From positions 49,570-113,569 of the forward strand of contig CANMVD010000007.1 in NCBI GenBank assembly GCA_947501275.1: a stretch of 64,000 nt of DNA. Reading direction: 5' to 3'. The notes below the pieces were generated by a model that did no database searches, was not told the origin of the DNA, and was given only the letters and a program-made list of their open reading frames with translations. The position numbers and the translations under genes were made by a program. The stretch is from an uncultured Tateyamaria sp. GTDB taxonomy: Bacteria > Pseudomonadota > Alphaproteobacteria > Rhodobacterales > Rhodobacteraceae. Of the stretch, positions 1 to 9,063 are shown piece after piece; positions within the stretch are counted from its first letter, which is position 1; every line of letters begins with the position of its first letter.

Positions 1-674
1 TCGACCATGATGCGCGCCACTGTTTGTAAAACGTGATCACCGGCCGCATGGCCGAATGTATCGTTAACAGCTTTGAACCAGTCGAGATCAATTTGCATGA
101 TCGCAAATTGTGTGCCCCATGCCGCATAACGCGACATGATATGTTCCATCGCGCGGCGGTTTTTCAAGCCGGTCAGCGTATCGGTAAAGGCTTGTTCCTC
201 AGCGGCAATCTTGGCTCCTTGCAAGCGCAGGTTCAGCTTTCGCGATGCCTCCATTGCGGCAGATTTCGCCTCAACCAGATACAGCATTTCGACGGCCAGA
301 TCCGTGGCCGCAAAATCTGCACTGGTCAGAGCATAATCGCTGACCGCATCCACAATCGATATCCCAAACGACAGATTGATAATGCACTGACCATCCTTCG
401 GACCGGGAACAAGGACTCCCTTGACTTCGGTTTGGGGGGCATCTCGCATCTGCAGGTGCAGCTTGACGCCTGCCGCGGCACGCAACTCGTCCATATCGGA
501 AATAGCGCGCGGTCGTTTGAGGTTAAAAATCTCAAGAAAACGACGCCCCTGCATTGGTGTATCAGGCCGCAGTTTTTGCACGGTCGGACCTGCGTGAATC
601 ACATGACCCGTTTCCGACAACACAAGGTGCATCGGACACAACACATCTAGGGCGGCTTGCATATCCTGTGTCAT
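1..674 (-). CDS. GGDEF-domain diguanylate cyclase associated with H-NOX (C-terminus cut by window edge)
   Basis: Minus-strand reading gives MTQDMQAALDVLCPMHLVLSETGHVIHAG...EEQAFTDTLTGLKNRRAMEHIMSRY...FAIMQIDLDWFKAVNDTFGHAAGDHVLQTVARIMV, typical of a GGDEF N-terminal half. The start overlaps the stop of the upstream H-NOX gene. Confidence 0.85.
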   Translation of the reverse strand, partial: MTQDMQAALDVLCPMHLVLSETGHVIHAGPTVQKLRPDTPMQGRRFLEIFNLKRPRAISDMDELRAAAGVKLHLQMRDAPQTEVKGVLVPGPKDGQCIINLSFGISIVDAVSDYALTSADFAATDLAVEMLYLVEAKSAAMEASRKLNLRLQGAKIAAEEQAFTDTLTGLKNRRAMEHIMSRYAAWGTQFAIMQIDLDWFKAVNDTFGHAAGDHVLQTVARIMV

Positions 675-1258
675 CCTGCCCGTGCTCCCAGATCAAAAAC
701 CCGACCTTCGGCGAATTCGGTTTCAATCAATGAGATTGAAATCACTTCCGTGCCTTGCCCACCACCTTGGTGGTCCAACACTGCAAGGGTGCCGTAGTCA
801 TCCGCCATGGTGCGCAAAATACCCATCATGACGTGACCATAGCCTGCGATCGGACAATCACAAACCAACGAAAACCGACCTGTCCCGTGTTCGCGCAACT
901 CGATCCGGGGCAGATTCAAATCCGATACGGCCAACCGGGCGCGATCCGGCAAGTCATCCAGTGAATGCAGAAACTCAACAAAGTTGACGCCCCCGAACCG
1001 CAGCAAGCGGCGCAACGCCTCGACCGTGGGATGGGACACAAGATAGGTACCAAGGTCTTCCATCAATTCGGGGCGAGGACGGTCCATAACCTGCGCCAAA
1101 GCATCCAGAATGCGCGGCGTCAGGTCGTCATCATAGATCAGCATCGCTTCGAAATCGACAAAGTCCAAATCGGCGACCTTTGTCGCATCCAGCCACTTTT
1201 CCTGACCATACGTATCCACCGCAAAACACTGGATTGCCCTATTGATTAGACCGTGCAT
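671..1258 (-). CDS. Heme NO/oxygen-binding (H-NOX) domain protein, divergent
   Basis: MHGLINRAIQCFAVDTYGQEKW... is the typical H-NOX N-terminus; about 195 aa, single domain, overlapping a GGDEF gene. Confidence 0.85.
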   Translation of the reverse strand: MHGLINRAIQCFAVDTYGQEKWLDATKVADLDFVDFEAMLIYDDDLTPRILDALAQVMDRPRPELMEDLGTYLVSHPTVEALRRLLRFGGVNFVEFLHSLDDLPDRARLAVSDLNLPRIELREHGTGRFSLVCDCPIAGYGHVMMGILRTMADDYGTLAVLDHQGGGQGTEVISISLIETEFAEGRVFDLGARAG

Positions 1259-1369
1259 CTTTTCACGCTTCCCAATTCCACCTGCGCAAAGTGACTCATG
1301 GCACCCTAAAATACCGCTAACATCGACAATTTGAGCTATTTTGACGTGTCCGTATGGCGCAGGCCGATC

Positions 1370-2932
1370 TTAGAAATCAGTGGGCGCACCGCCTTCCTGT
1401 TTGCGTCGCGCGACAAAGGCTTCCAGTTCTTCCCGGATTGCAACATCCATATGCGGAGCTTCGAAACTCGCGATGATGTCCTTGAACATTCCGTGCGCGC
1501 GTTCCGGCGTCCAGATCCCGCCCGCCACCTGCCAACCTTCAAAGTTTTTCCAGTCGCTCAGGAACGGCTGATAAAAAGCGGTCGTATAGCGATCCTGAGT
1601 GTGCTGAATACCAAAGAAATGTCCGTCATTTCCCACAGATTTGATCGCATCCAGCGCAATGTCATCCGGGCCAGTCGCTGTGATAGATGGGTCCATATAG
1701 CGCTGAATCTGCTGCAAAATTTCGCAATCCATGATAAATTTTTCAGGCGACGCAATCAGCCCACCCTCAAGCCACCCCGCGGCATGGTACACCATGTTTG
1801 TGCCTGACTGCACCGCCGCCCACAGCGAATTGGACGTCTCCCACATCGCCTGCCCGTCCGGCACGTTGGCAGCACACACACCCGAAGACCGCATCGGCAA
1901 GCGGTAAAAGCGGGCTAACTGTCCTGTCATTTGCGTTGCACGCATGTATTCAGGTGTCCCAAAGGCGGGGGCACCCGATTTCATGTCCACGTTCGAGGTA
2001 AACGTGCCAATGGCACAGGGTGCACCGGGGCGGACATATTGAAACAGCGCAATGGCACACAAAGCCTCGGCAATGGACTGCGCCACAGCGCCTGCCATCG
2101 TCACAGGGGCCATCGCACCGGCCAAGGTAAAGGGCGTCACAACAACCGCCTGACCCCGGCGCACCATGCGCAAACAGCCATCAATCATCGGGTGGTCATG
2201 TTTCAGGGGCGAGGTCGAATTGATGTTGGTGTACATGCGCGGCGTCGCTTCGAACTCGGCATCCGTCAGACCACCCGCGATGCGCACCATCTCCATCACA
2301 TCCTCAACCCGCTCTTTGCCAAGCGAATAGGCGTGCATGACCTTGTCGGTCAGCGTCAGCTTGTCATAAACCACATCCAAATGACGCACCGAGGCGTGGA
2401 TATCGACAGGTTCCACCGGATAGCCGCCCGCGAAATGGATGCAGTTGAAATACTGGGTGAGCTTGAGCAGATTGGCGCACATCTCGCGGTTGCCGGGCAC
2501 CTTGGTGCCGATTTCCATATCGAAATAATTGGGCGGTGAAGACACATTGCCAAAGGTCAGGTTCTTGCCGCCAATGGTGATTTTACGGGCCTCGTTGCGC
2601 GGAGTCAGGGTGAACTCGGACGGTGCCTTGCCCACCATCTCCATCACAAAGTCCCGGTCCATAAAGACGATGTCGCCTTCGATCTTGCAGCCCGCCTCGC
2701 TTAGAATGCCCAAGGCTTCCTCGTTCAGGAACTGCACGCCAATTTCTTCGAGGATGCGCATGGCACCGTCATGAATGGCCTCAACCCCTTCGGGACGCAG
2801 GGGCTCCACTGGCGGATCAATCATCACAGGCGGGTTCCACGGCATCTGATCAATCACAGTGCTGCCGCGCCGCGCCGCCGCCCCTGCCCGGCCGCCACCA
2901 CGTGTCCTGCGCTTACTTGCTACCTCAGCCAT
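1370..2932 (-). CDS. Trimethylamine methyltransferase (MttB) superfamily protein, non-pyrrolysine type
   Basis: 520 aa ORF without internal TAG; MttB-like segments such as RILEEIGVQFLNEEAL, TNINSTSPLKHDHPMIDG and TPFTLAGAMAPVTMAGA. Confidence 0.85.
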   Translation of the reverse strand: MAEVASKRRTRGGGRAGAAARRGSTVIDQMPWNPPVMIDPPVEPLRPEGVEAIHDGAMRILEEIGVQFLNEEALGILSEAGCKIEGDIVFMDRDFVMEMVGKAPSEFTLTPRNEARKITIGGKNLTFGNVSSPPNYFDMEIGTKVPGNREMCANLLKLTQYFNCIHFAGGYPVEPVDIHASVRHLDVVYDKLTLTDKVMHAYSLGKERVEDVMEMVRIAGGLTDAEFEATPRMYTNINSTSPLKHDHPMIDGCLRMVRRGQAVVVTPFTLAGAMAPVTMAGAVAQSIAEALCAIALFQYVRPGAPCAIGTFTSNVDMKSGAPAFGTPEYMRATQMTGQLARFYRLPMRSSGVCAANVPDGQAMWETSNSLWAAVQSGTNMVYHAAGWLEGGLIASPEKFIMDCEILQQIQRYMDPSITATGPDDIALDAIKSVGNDGHFFGIQHTQDRYTTAFYQPFLSDWKNFEGWQVAGGIWTPERAHGMFKDIIASFEAPHMDVAIREELEAFVARRKQEGGAPTDF

Positions 2933-3038
2933 GTCATTTCCCCTTTGCGTGCTTGGCCCTCATCTTGCGGGCGCTGCACGCGGGCACACCTGTCCGTTTG
3001 CGACGGCATTGGTCGTTTTTACCGGGTGGCGCGGGCGC

Positions 3039-3752
3039 TTATCCCTGCGTCTGGGTGTCCAACCATGCAGGGATATGGCCGATATCGGGCAATACAGCAT
3101 CCGCATAAGGGGCCAGAACTGCCGCTTCGGCCAATCCGGTTAGCACCGCAAGGGTCCGCATTCCCGCAGCATGACCTGCGCGCAAATCGTGCAAACTGTC
3201 CCCCACCATGACGACAGTCTCGGGGGCGAGATTTGTGGCTTTGCAAAATCCAAGCAACTGGCCGGGGCCGGGTTTGGCGCCATGACCGCTGTTCGACCCG
3301 GCAATGAAATCAAACAGCTCCGTCACGCCCGCGCTCGCCAGATGGGCCAGTGCCGGGGCTTCGGCATCATTGGTCGCAACGCCCAGTTTCAATCCACGCG
3401 CGCGCAAACCCGCAAGGAATGGGGGCAGAGGCACGGCTTCGGCCTGAGGGGCACGCGCAGCTTCGTCATTGAGTACGTGCAGCATCTGATCTGCAGACAA
3501 TTTGGGAAACTGCGGGGCCAATGCACCACCAATTTCGTCTGGCGTGCCGGCAATCACAACGCTGTCGTTGGCGAAAGTACGGGTTTCGAGGTCAAATCCG
3601 ATGGCCGCCCCAGCACGGGCTGCAAGTGCATGGTCGCCCTCTGCGGCGCGCAGCAAAAAGGCAGCAGCCCACGCCTCCCAGGTCGTGTGAAAATCAAAAA
3701 GGGTGCCGTCCTTGTCGAACACGACCCCCAAAACCGGATGATTCACGTCCAA
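3039..3752 (-). CDS. HAD-IA family hydrolase (phosphoglycolate phosphatase-like)
   Basis: FDKDGTLFDF motif I, ATNDAEAPA, MVGDSLHDLRAGHAAGM motif. Confidence 0.85.
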   Translation of the reverse strand: MDVNHPVLGVVFDKDGTLFDFHTTWEAWAAAFLLRAAEGDHALAARAGAAIGFDLETRTFANDSVVIAGTPDEIGGALAPQFPKLSADQMLHVLNDEAARAPQAEAVPLPPFLAGLRARGLKLGVATNDAEAPALAHLASAGVTELFDFIAGSNSGHGAKPGPGQLLGFCKATNLAPETVVMVGDSLHDLRAGHAAGMRTLAVLTGLAEAAVLAPYADAVLPDIGHIPAWLDTQTQG

Positions 3753-4027
3753 TGCACCTGACCTCCGCCGGGCAGCATGGCGCGCGCCTGCATTGGTTTT
3801 TCATAGGACAAACCGGCGCCGTCACACATCTGCGTCACCCACGCATCATCCATCATCACAAAGTCCAGCACAGCCCCCAAAAAGGCCGGATCCATTGCGC
3901 CAGCGCGCACATCAGACTCGCTTGCCCCCGTCGAACCAAGGAATACCGGAAGCAATTCTTCGTTGCCCGCCAACCATGTTAGCGCCGTCAGTCCGATAAC
4001 CTCGGCGGATTCTTGCGACATTGCCAT
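3743..4027 (-). CDS. DUF3572 family protein
   Basis: 94 aa; ALTWLAGNEELLPVFLGSTGAS...FLGAVLDFVMMDD resembles the DUF3572 family; overlaps the start of the HAD gene. Confidence 0.7.
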   Translation of the reverse strand: MAMSQESAEVIGLTALTWLAGNEELLPVFLGSTGASESDVRAGAMDPAFLGAVLDFVMMDDAWVTQMCDGAGLSYEKPMQARAMLPGGGQVHWT

Positions 4028-4100
4028 TCAAATCCACCTTTGCAGCCCGTTGGAAACCCTTTGTTAACCTAAACCAACAAAAAACGAATGCACGGACTTT

Positions 4101-5519
4101 GTGGAAAATTGGAAGGGCATGATGCACGGGACAGTCTTGGTCATTGATCCAATTGCCACCAACCGCATTGGCCTGCGGGTCAAACTGGCGGCCAGCCACT
4201 ATCATGTGGTGCAAGCCAGCAGCATCGCCGAGGCGATTCGGGTGATCGGCAAAACACCCCCGGAACTGATCTTGAGCGCGGTGAACCTGCCCGATGGTCC
4301 GCCCTCCCGGCTTTTGGCACGGCTGCGCAGGACAAAGATCTGTGGCAAGGTCCCGATCATCGCTCTCAGTTGTGCGCAGGATCCGCAGGAACGTCTGGCC
4401 ATGCTGACGCTTGGCTTTGATGACGTACTTGAAAAACCGGTAGATGATCGCCTGCTGCTGGCGCGTGCACGCAGCCTGATGCGGGCCTATGCCTCTGCAA
4501 TGGAATGGAAACTGCGCGATGGCACATCGCGCGCCTTGGGCTTTGCCGAGGTGAATGCGCAATTTGCGCCCGCCCGGCAGGTCAAGCTGGTGGCCCATGA
4601 CACAGAGCGCCGCGATGCGCTGGCCAAGGATCTGATGCCACAAATGCACGCCCAGCTGCACACATGTCACCCCGGACATGTTGTGCATGGCGACGAGGAC
4701 GACACCGCGCCGGATGCCTTTGTCTTGGTTGTCGAACCGGGGCGTGAGGCTGAAATGCTGGGCCTGCTGGCCACCATTCGAAGCCACGCCAATACGCGCC
4801 ACAGTGCGGTTTTGCTGGTCCAGACCGAAGACAACCCACAACTTGCAGCACAGTTACTGGATATGGGCGCCAATGATCTGATGCCCGAAAATGCCGAAAC
4901 GGCAGAGCTGGCGCTGCGGCTGGACACATTGCTGGCCCGCAAGAAAGTGGCTGACGCCTTGCGAGACACGGTGCGAAACGGGATCGAAGCCGCAGTGATC
5001 GACCCGCTCACCGGGCTGCACAACCGTCGCTACGCCATGCCCCATCTCACCCGTATCGCAGAGCGAGCCAATGTCACGGGCAAACCCTTTGCCGTGATGA
5101 TCGCTGACATGGACCATTTCAAGTCGGTGAACGACCGTTTTGGCCATGCTGCGGGGGACGCCGTACTGATAGAAACGGCGCAACGTCTCAAGGCAAATGT
5201 CCGCGGTATTGATCTTGTCGCGCGGATCGGCGGCGAAGAGTTCCTGATTGTTCTGCCCGCCATTGGACTGAGCAATGCGAAAAAAGCGGCGCTGCGCCTA
5301 TGCCGCGAAGTGCGCAACAAGCCCATTGCTGTGCCCGGAAGCGAAGCGGCAGTGACAGCAACCGTTTCGATCGGGATGATCGTTTATGACCCGACAATGC
5401 CGCCCTCATCTGGTCTTCCATTGACGGCCGCAGCTCTGCTGGATCGGGCCGACCGGGCGCTGTATGACGCCAAAGCCGAAGGGCGTAACCGGGTGATGCT
5501 CAGCCGCCCTGCGGCTTAA
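4101..5519 (+). CDS. pleD: PleD-like response regulator/diguanylate cyclase (two REC-like regions plus GGDEF)
   Basis: N-terminal REC-like fold, C-terminal DPLTGLHNRRY...IADMDHFKSVND...RIGGEEF. RGID I-site lies 5 residues before GGEEF. Start may be the internal ATG at 4122. Confidence 0.85.
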   Translation: MENWKGMMHGTVLVIDPIATNRIGLRVKLAASHYHVVQASSIAEAIRVIGKTPPELILSAVNLPDGPPSRLLARLRRTKICGKVPIIALSCAQDPQERLAMLTLGFDDVLEKPVDDRLLLARARSLMRAYASAMEWKLRDGTSRALGFAEVNAQFAPARQVKLVAHDTERRDALAKDLMPQMHAQLHTCHPGHVVHGDEDDTAPDAFVLVVEPGREAEMLGLLATIRSHANTRHSAVLLVQTEDNPQLAAQLLDMGANDLMPENAETAELALRLDTLLARKKVADALRDTVRNGIEAAVIDPLTGLHNRRYAMPHLTRIAERANVTGKPFAVMIADMDHFKSVNDRFGHAAGDAVLIETAQRLKANVRGIDLVARIGGEEFLIVLPAIGLSNAKKAALRLCREVRNKPIAVPGSEAAVTATVSIGMIVYDPTMPPSSGLPLTAAALLDRADRALYDAKAEGRNRVMLSRPAA

Positions 5520-5562
5520 GGTTATGGTTCATCTAACAGCCATAAGACTCTGATTAAAAAGA

Positions 5563-6063
5563 TTAGTATCTCGAATTCCCTTCACGCTTCTTGCCACGTT
5601 TCGGCCCACGCTTCAGAATATCCTCAACGGTATCCGCATAGGCTTCGCGCTCGCTCGCGCTCATGTCTTCGACCTTTTTCAGCCATTCGACCTGCGCGCG
5701 GCGTTGAACGGCACTGACACCTTCAGCCTGACGGGCAAGGACAGCTTCGACCGCGGCGCGATCCATGGGATCAGCACGCAGAGCGACAAGCATGTCGTTG
5801 AAATGCGCCCGACGATCAGCGCGCGAGGGCAAGGACGGATCCTCGCGAACGGCCTTAAAAATGGCGCGACGCGACTCGCGCTCAAGTGCAATCACATAAG
5901 GCATCGCGTAGCCCAACCCCGGACCAGCCCCGCGCATCGGGCCATCACTGCGCAGCACGAAACCACCCACAAGGCCTACGATCCCGAGGTTGAGGGCCAA
6001 GGACAGGCCGAGCAGCACCTTGACCCAGACGGGGCAGCGCCGTTTTTGTGTCTGATCGCTCAT
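5563..6063 (-). CDS. Periplasmic heavy-metal sensor/CpxP-like membrane-anchored protein
   Basis: N-terminal TM helix followed by an Arg/Glu-rich helical region; directly downstream of the anti-sigma/sigma pair on the same strand. Confidence 0.6.
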   Translation of the reverse strand: MSDQTQKRRCPVWVKVLLGLSLALNLGIVGLVGGFVLRSDGPMRGAGPGLGYAMPYVIALERESRRAIFKAVREDPSLPSRADRRAHFNDMLVALRADPMDRAAVEAVLARQAEGVSAVQRRAQVEWLKKVEDMSASEREAYADTVEDILKRGPKRGKKREGNSRY

Positions 6064-6072
6064 GTCGGTCCC

Positions 6073-6438
6073 TTACCCTTCTTCCAGATCCCAACCATAG
6101 GCGGTCAGGCCGATGTCGGTGTCGTAAAACATGTCCAGGCCGGTCATCCAGTACAGATCGGATGGCTCACCGCCCAAGGCCCCAAGGCCAATGGCAAATC
6201 CTGTCGCCGTGGCAGCGACCAGACCGCCAACCGACATCCAGCCTCCAAGCCCTTCGAGCATCTGGCGCCACAAAGACACCGGTGTAGCCATCACGGCACC
6301 GGGCGCGGGTTGGGCCGCCAAGGCATCCTCAAGGACACGCGCCATCAGGTCGGCTGGCGTGTCCGCAGCAGGGGCATCGCCAACATCATCCAGTAGCTTG
6401 TCCAGCCACATCTCTTTGTCATCATCGGCGTGCATCAT
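6073..6438 (-). CDS. Small membrane protein, putative anti-sigma factor
   Basis: 121 aa, acidic N-terminus and a central hydrophobic segment; next to the ECF sigma gene. Confidence 0.5.
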   Translation of the reverse strand: MMHADDDKEMWLDKLLDDVGDAPAADTPADLMARVLEDALAAQPAPGAVMATPVSLWRQMLEGLGGWMSVGGLVAATATGFAIGLGALGGEPSDLYWMTGLDMFYDTDIGLTAYGWDLEEG

Positions 6439-6441
6439 ACA

Positions 6442-7032
6442 TCATCCTTCATAACCAAGGGCCTCTGCCTGCCCTTTCAACGCTGCGGCAAGGGCGCGCT
6501 TGCCCCGTGCCGTCAGGCTTTCAACCGCCTCGACACTGATCCCGAGCCGCTCTGCGATCTCGGGGTTCGTTGCCCCCTCAAAGTGGCGCAGCACCACGGC
6601 CAGCCGCTGCCGTTCCGGCAATCCGGCCAAGGCCTGCGCGAGGGCATCGCGCCTTGCATCATTCAGCATCCGCGCTTCCGGCGACGGCGCATCATCGGCA
6701 GGCTCGCTCACCGCGTCCAGATCAACCGTGCGCTTTGGTCGCTTGCGCAATCGGTCGGTGCACAGATTTGACACAACCCGGTAAAGCCACGTCGTGACCT
6801 TGGCCTCGCCAGTGCGCCATTCGGGCGCGATGCGCCACAACCGCATCATGGCCTCCTGGGCCACATCTTCCGCCTCGGCCCCATCCCCAAGCAAACGCGC
6901 GGCCTGTGCATGGACACGCGGAACCAGTCGCGTGGTCAGACGACGGGCCGCATCTGCGTCGCCACGGGCATAGCGCGCCAGCAATTCCGCATCGTCAAGC
7001 GTTTGGTCCTGTCCATCCAAGGGCATCGTCAT
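6442..7032 (-). CDS. ECF-family RNA polymerase sigma factor
   Basis: AARLLGDGAEAEDVAQEAMMRLWRIAPEW (region 2) and LPERQRLAVVLRHFEGATNPEIAERLGISVEAVESLTARGKRAL (region 4). Confidence 0.92.
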   Translation of the reverse strand: MTMPLDGQDQTLDDAELLARYARGDADAARRLTTRLVPRVHAQAARLLGDGAEAEDVAQEAMMRLWRIAPEWRTGEAKVTTWLYRVVSNLCTDRLRKRPKRTVDLDAVSEPADDAPSPEARMLNDARRDALAQALAGLPERQRLAVVLRHFEGATNPEIAERLGISVEAVESLTARGKRALAAALKGQAEALGYEG

Positions 7033-7102
7033 CCTGCGGGGCTATCGCGCCCCTGCCCCCTTTCACAAGGGGCAGAGGCAGGTTCTGCTCGATCCTGTCG
7101 GA

Positions 7103-7582
7103 TCAATCGGCGGCGGGCTTGTCACCACGCTTGCCACGTTTGCCGCGGAAATTCTCGCGAGCTTCGTCGAATTCGGCCTGTGTGATGGTGCCGCTACCGT
7201 CTGCATCAATGCGCTCAAACATCCGGCCCAGATCGCGTCCACCCCGACGGCCACCTTTGCGGCCCTCAGACATTTCCTCGCGGGACAACTCGCCATCCTC
7301 GTTTGCATCCAGATGCTCGATCATTCGTGCGGCCCGTGTCTTGGCGCGCTCGGAACCGCGGGCTTCCAACTCCGCTTGGCTCAATGCGCCGTTGCCATCC
7401 GTGTCTGCCGCGTCAAAGCGGGCCTGCGCTGCATTTTGCAACTCTGTCTGAGTCAACTCGCCGTTGCCATCCAGATCAAGCGTTGAAAAGTCGGGGCCGC
7501 CGCGTTCCTTGGCCACAACACCCAACGTGGATGCCGCAACCGCAGCAGCTGCAACTGTCAGCAGGATTGATGTACGTTTCAT
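7103..7582 (-). CDS. Secreted EF-hand calcium-binding protein
   Basis: Signal peptide MKRTSILLTVAAAAVAAS plus repeated EF-hand loops (DLDGNGELTQTE, DTDGNGALSQAE, DANEDGELSREE, DADGSGTITQAE). Confidence 0.88.
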   Translation of the reverse strand: MKRTSILLTVAAAAVAASTLGVVAKERGGPDFSTLDLDGNGELTQTELQNAAQARFDAADTDGNGALSQAELEARGSERAKTRAARMIEHLDANEDGELSREEMSEGRKGGRRGGRDLGRMFERIDADGSGTITQAEFDEARENFRGKRGKRGDKPAAD

Positions 7583-7795
7583 GTCGTATACTCCGTTTTG
7601 CCTCATGGACGCCGTTCTTGGCGCCTGATGCATCTCAAACGGGCGGGGTTGAAAATTCCGTCGCAAATAATTTCAAAAAAGTTTTGCGACTCATCCAAAC
7701 AGCGTCCAGCGCGACATCGGGACGCAAGGACATGTTGCGACATTCCAATGCGCGCGCACAAAGGCCATGTAACTGGCACAGTCGAAGGATAGCCC

Positions 7796-8266
7796 ATGCG
7801 ACACGACCAGATCGTCAAAGACACCAGCACACAATCCACCATGGATCATACACATGGTCACACAGGTCCAGAGCCGGCCTCAGAGGCCGCCAATGACACG
7901 GGCGAGCGGGCAATCTGGCCTTCAATGCGCCGTGGCTGGCGCAATAAATGTCCGCGCTGTGGCAATGGCTCTCTACTCAAGGGATATCTGACCGTCGCCA
8001 AAAGCTGCCCGGTGTGCAAACTCGATTACTCGCATCACCGCGCGGATGATGGGCCGGCCTATCTGACAATCCTGATTGTCGGGCACCTGATGGCCCCCTT
8101 GTTGCACGTTGTTTTCGTGACATGGCGACCAGAGCCGTTGATCCTGTTTACGATCTTTGCAGTTGGCTGCGTTGCGCTGTCACTTTACCTTCTGCCCAGA
8201 TTGAAAGGGACCATCGTAGGGTTCCAATGGGCGCGCGGTATGGGCGGATTTGCCACTCACGGCTGA
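7796..8266 (+). CDS. DUF983 family protein
   Basis: GWRNKCPRCGNGSLLKGYLTVAKSCPVCKLDYSHHRADDGPAY, zinc-ribbon-like motif plus TM helices. Confidence 0.85.
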   Translation: MRHDQIVKDTSTQSTMDHTHGHTGPEPASEAANDTGERAIWPSMRRGWRNKCPRCGNGSLLKGYLTVAKSCPVCKLDYSHHRADDGPAYLTILIVGHLMAPLLHVVFVTWRPEPLILFTIFAVGCVALSLYLLPRLKGTIVGFQWARGMGGFATHG

Positions 8267-8308
8267 CACACACCAGCCACTGCGCTAAATTCAAAGACAG
8301 CAGGCGAC

Positions 8309-9043
8309 GTGAGCGAGACACCCCCAATGCAACCCGGCGCACCGAAAAACGGCGCAATTGATAAAACGCAAGTCCGCGACGCCAGTACGGTGATCGTGCT
8401 GCGCGATCGCGACACAACACCCAAGATCCTGATGGGGCAACGTGGGGCCAGAGCCGCGTTCATGCCCAACAAATTCGTCTTTCCCGGCGGGGCCGTGGAT
8501 GCAGGTGATCACAAGGTGACGCTGGGCTCACCCCTCGCCGCACCCAATGCAGAACGTCTGGGCGCAGACAGTCGCCCCGGCATGGGGAGTGGACTGGCCG
8601 CCGCCGCTATCCGCGAATTGTTCGAGGAAACGGGCCAGGTGCTTGGCATACCGGGGCCATGGGCGGACACGCCTGCCGATTGGCAGGACTTTGCCGCCAC
8701 GGGCCATCTCCCACATGCCGCACCGCTGCAATTTGTATTCCGCGCCCTGACGCCGCCGGGCCGTCCACGACGCTTTGATGCACGGTTTTTTCTGGTGGAT
8801 GCGGACGACCTGAGCTCTGACCTCGATGATTTTGAGGCTGCCTCGGATGAGCTATCACACCTGCAATGGGTGGCTCTGCACGCGGCACGCAGTTTTGACA
8901 TGCCCTTTATCACCGAAGTCGTGCTGAGCGAGATCGAAGCGCGTGTCACGGATCGCGCCCCACCGGCCAGCGTGCCTTTCTTCAAGAACAATGACGAAGA
9001 AAGTCTGTTTTTGCGCCTGCGCGGACACGCGCCGCAGGAATAG
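8309..9043 (+). CDS. NUDIX hydrolase
   Basis: FPGGAVDAGD ... AAIRELFEETGQ Nudix box. Confidence 0.85.
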   Translation: MSETPPMQPGAPKNGAIDKTQVRDASTVIVLRDRDTTPKILMGQRGARAAFMPNKFVFPGGAVDAGDHKVTLGSPLAAPNAERLGADSRPGMGSGLAAAAIRELFEETGQVLGIPGPWADTPADWQDFAATGHLPHAAPLQFVFRALTPPGRPRRFDARFFLVDADDLSSDLDDFEAASDELSHLQWVALHAARSFDMPFITEVVLSEIEARVTDRAPPASVPFFKNNDEESLFLRLRGHAPQE

Positions 9044-9063
9044 CGGACAAAAAGCGCCCGGCG

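Noticed and set aside
33-650. 205-aa plus-strand ORF at the left edge
   Set aside because: Antisense to the GGDEF gene, which has clear motifs on the minus strand.
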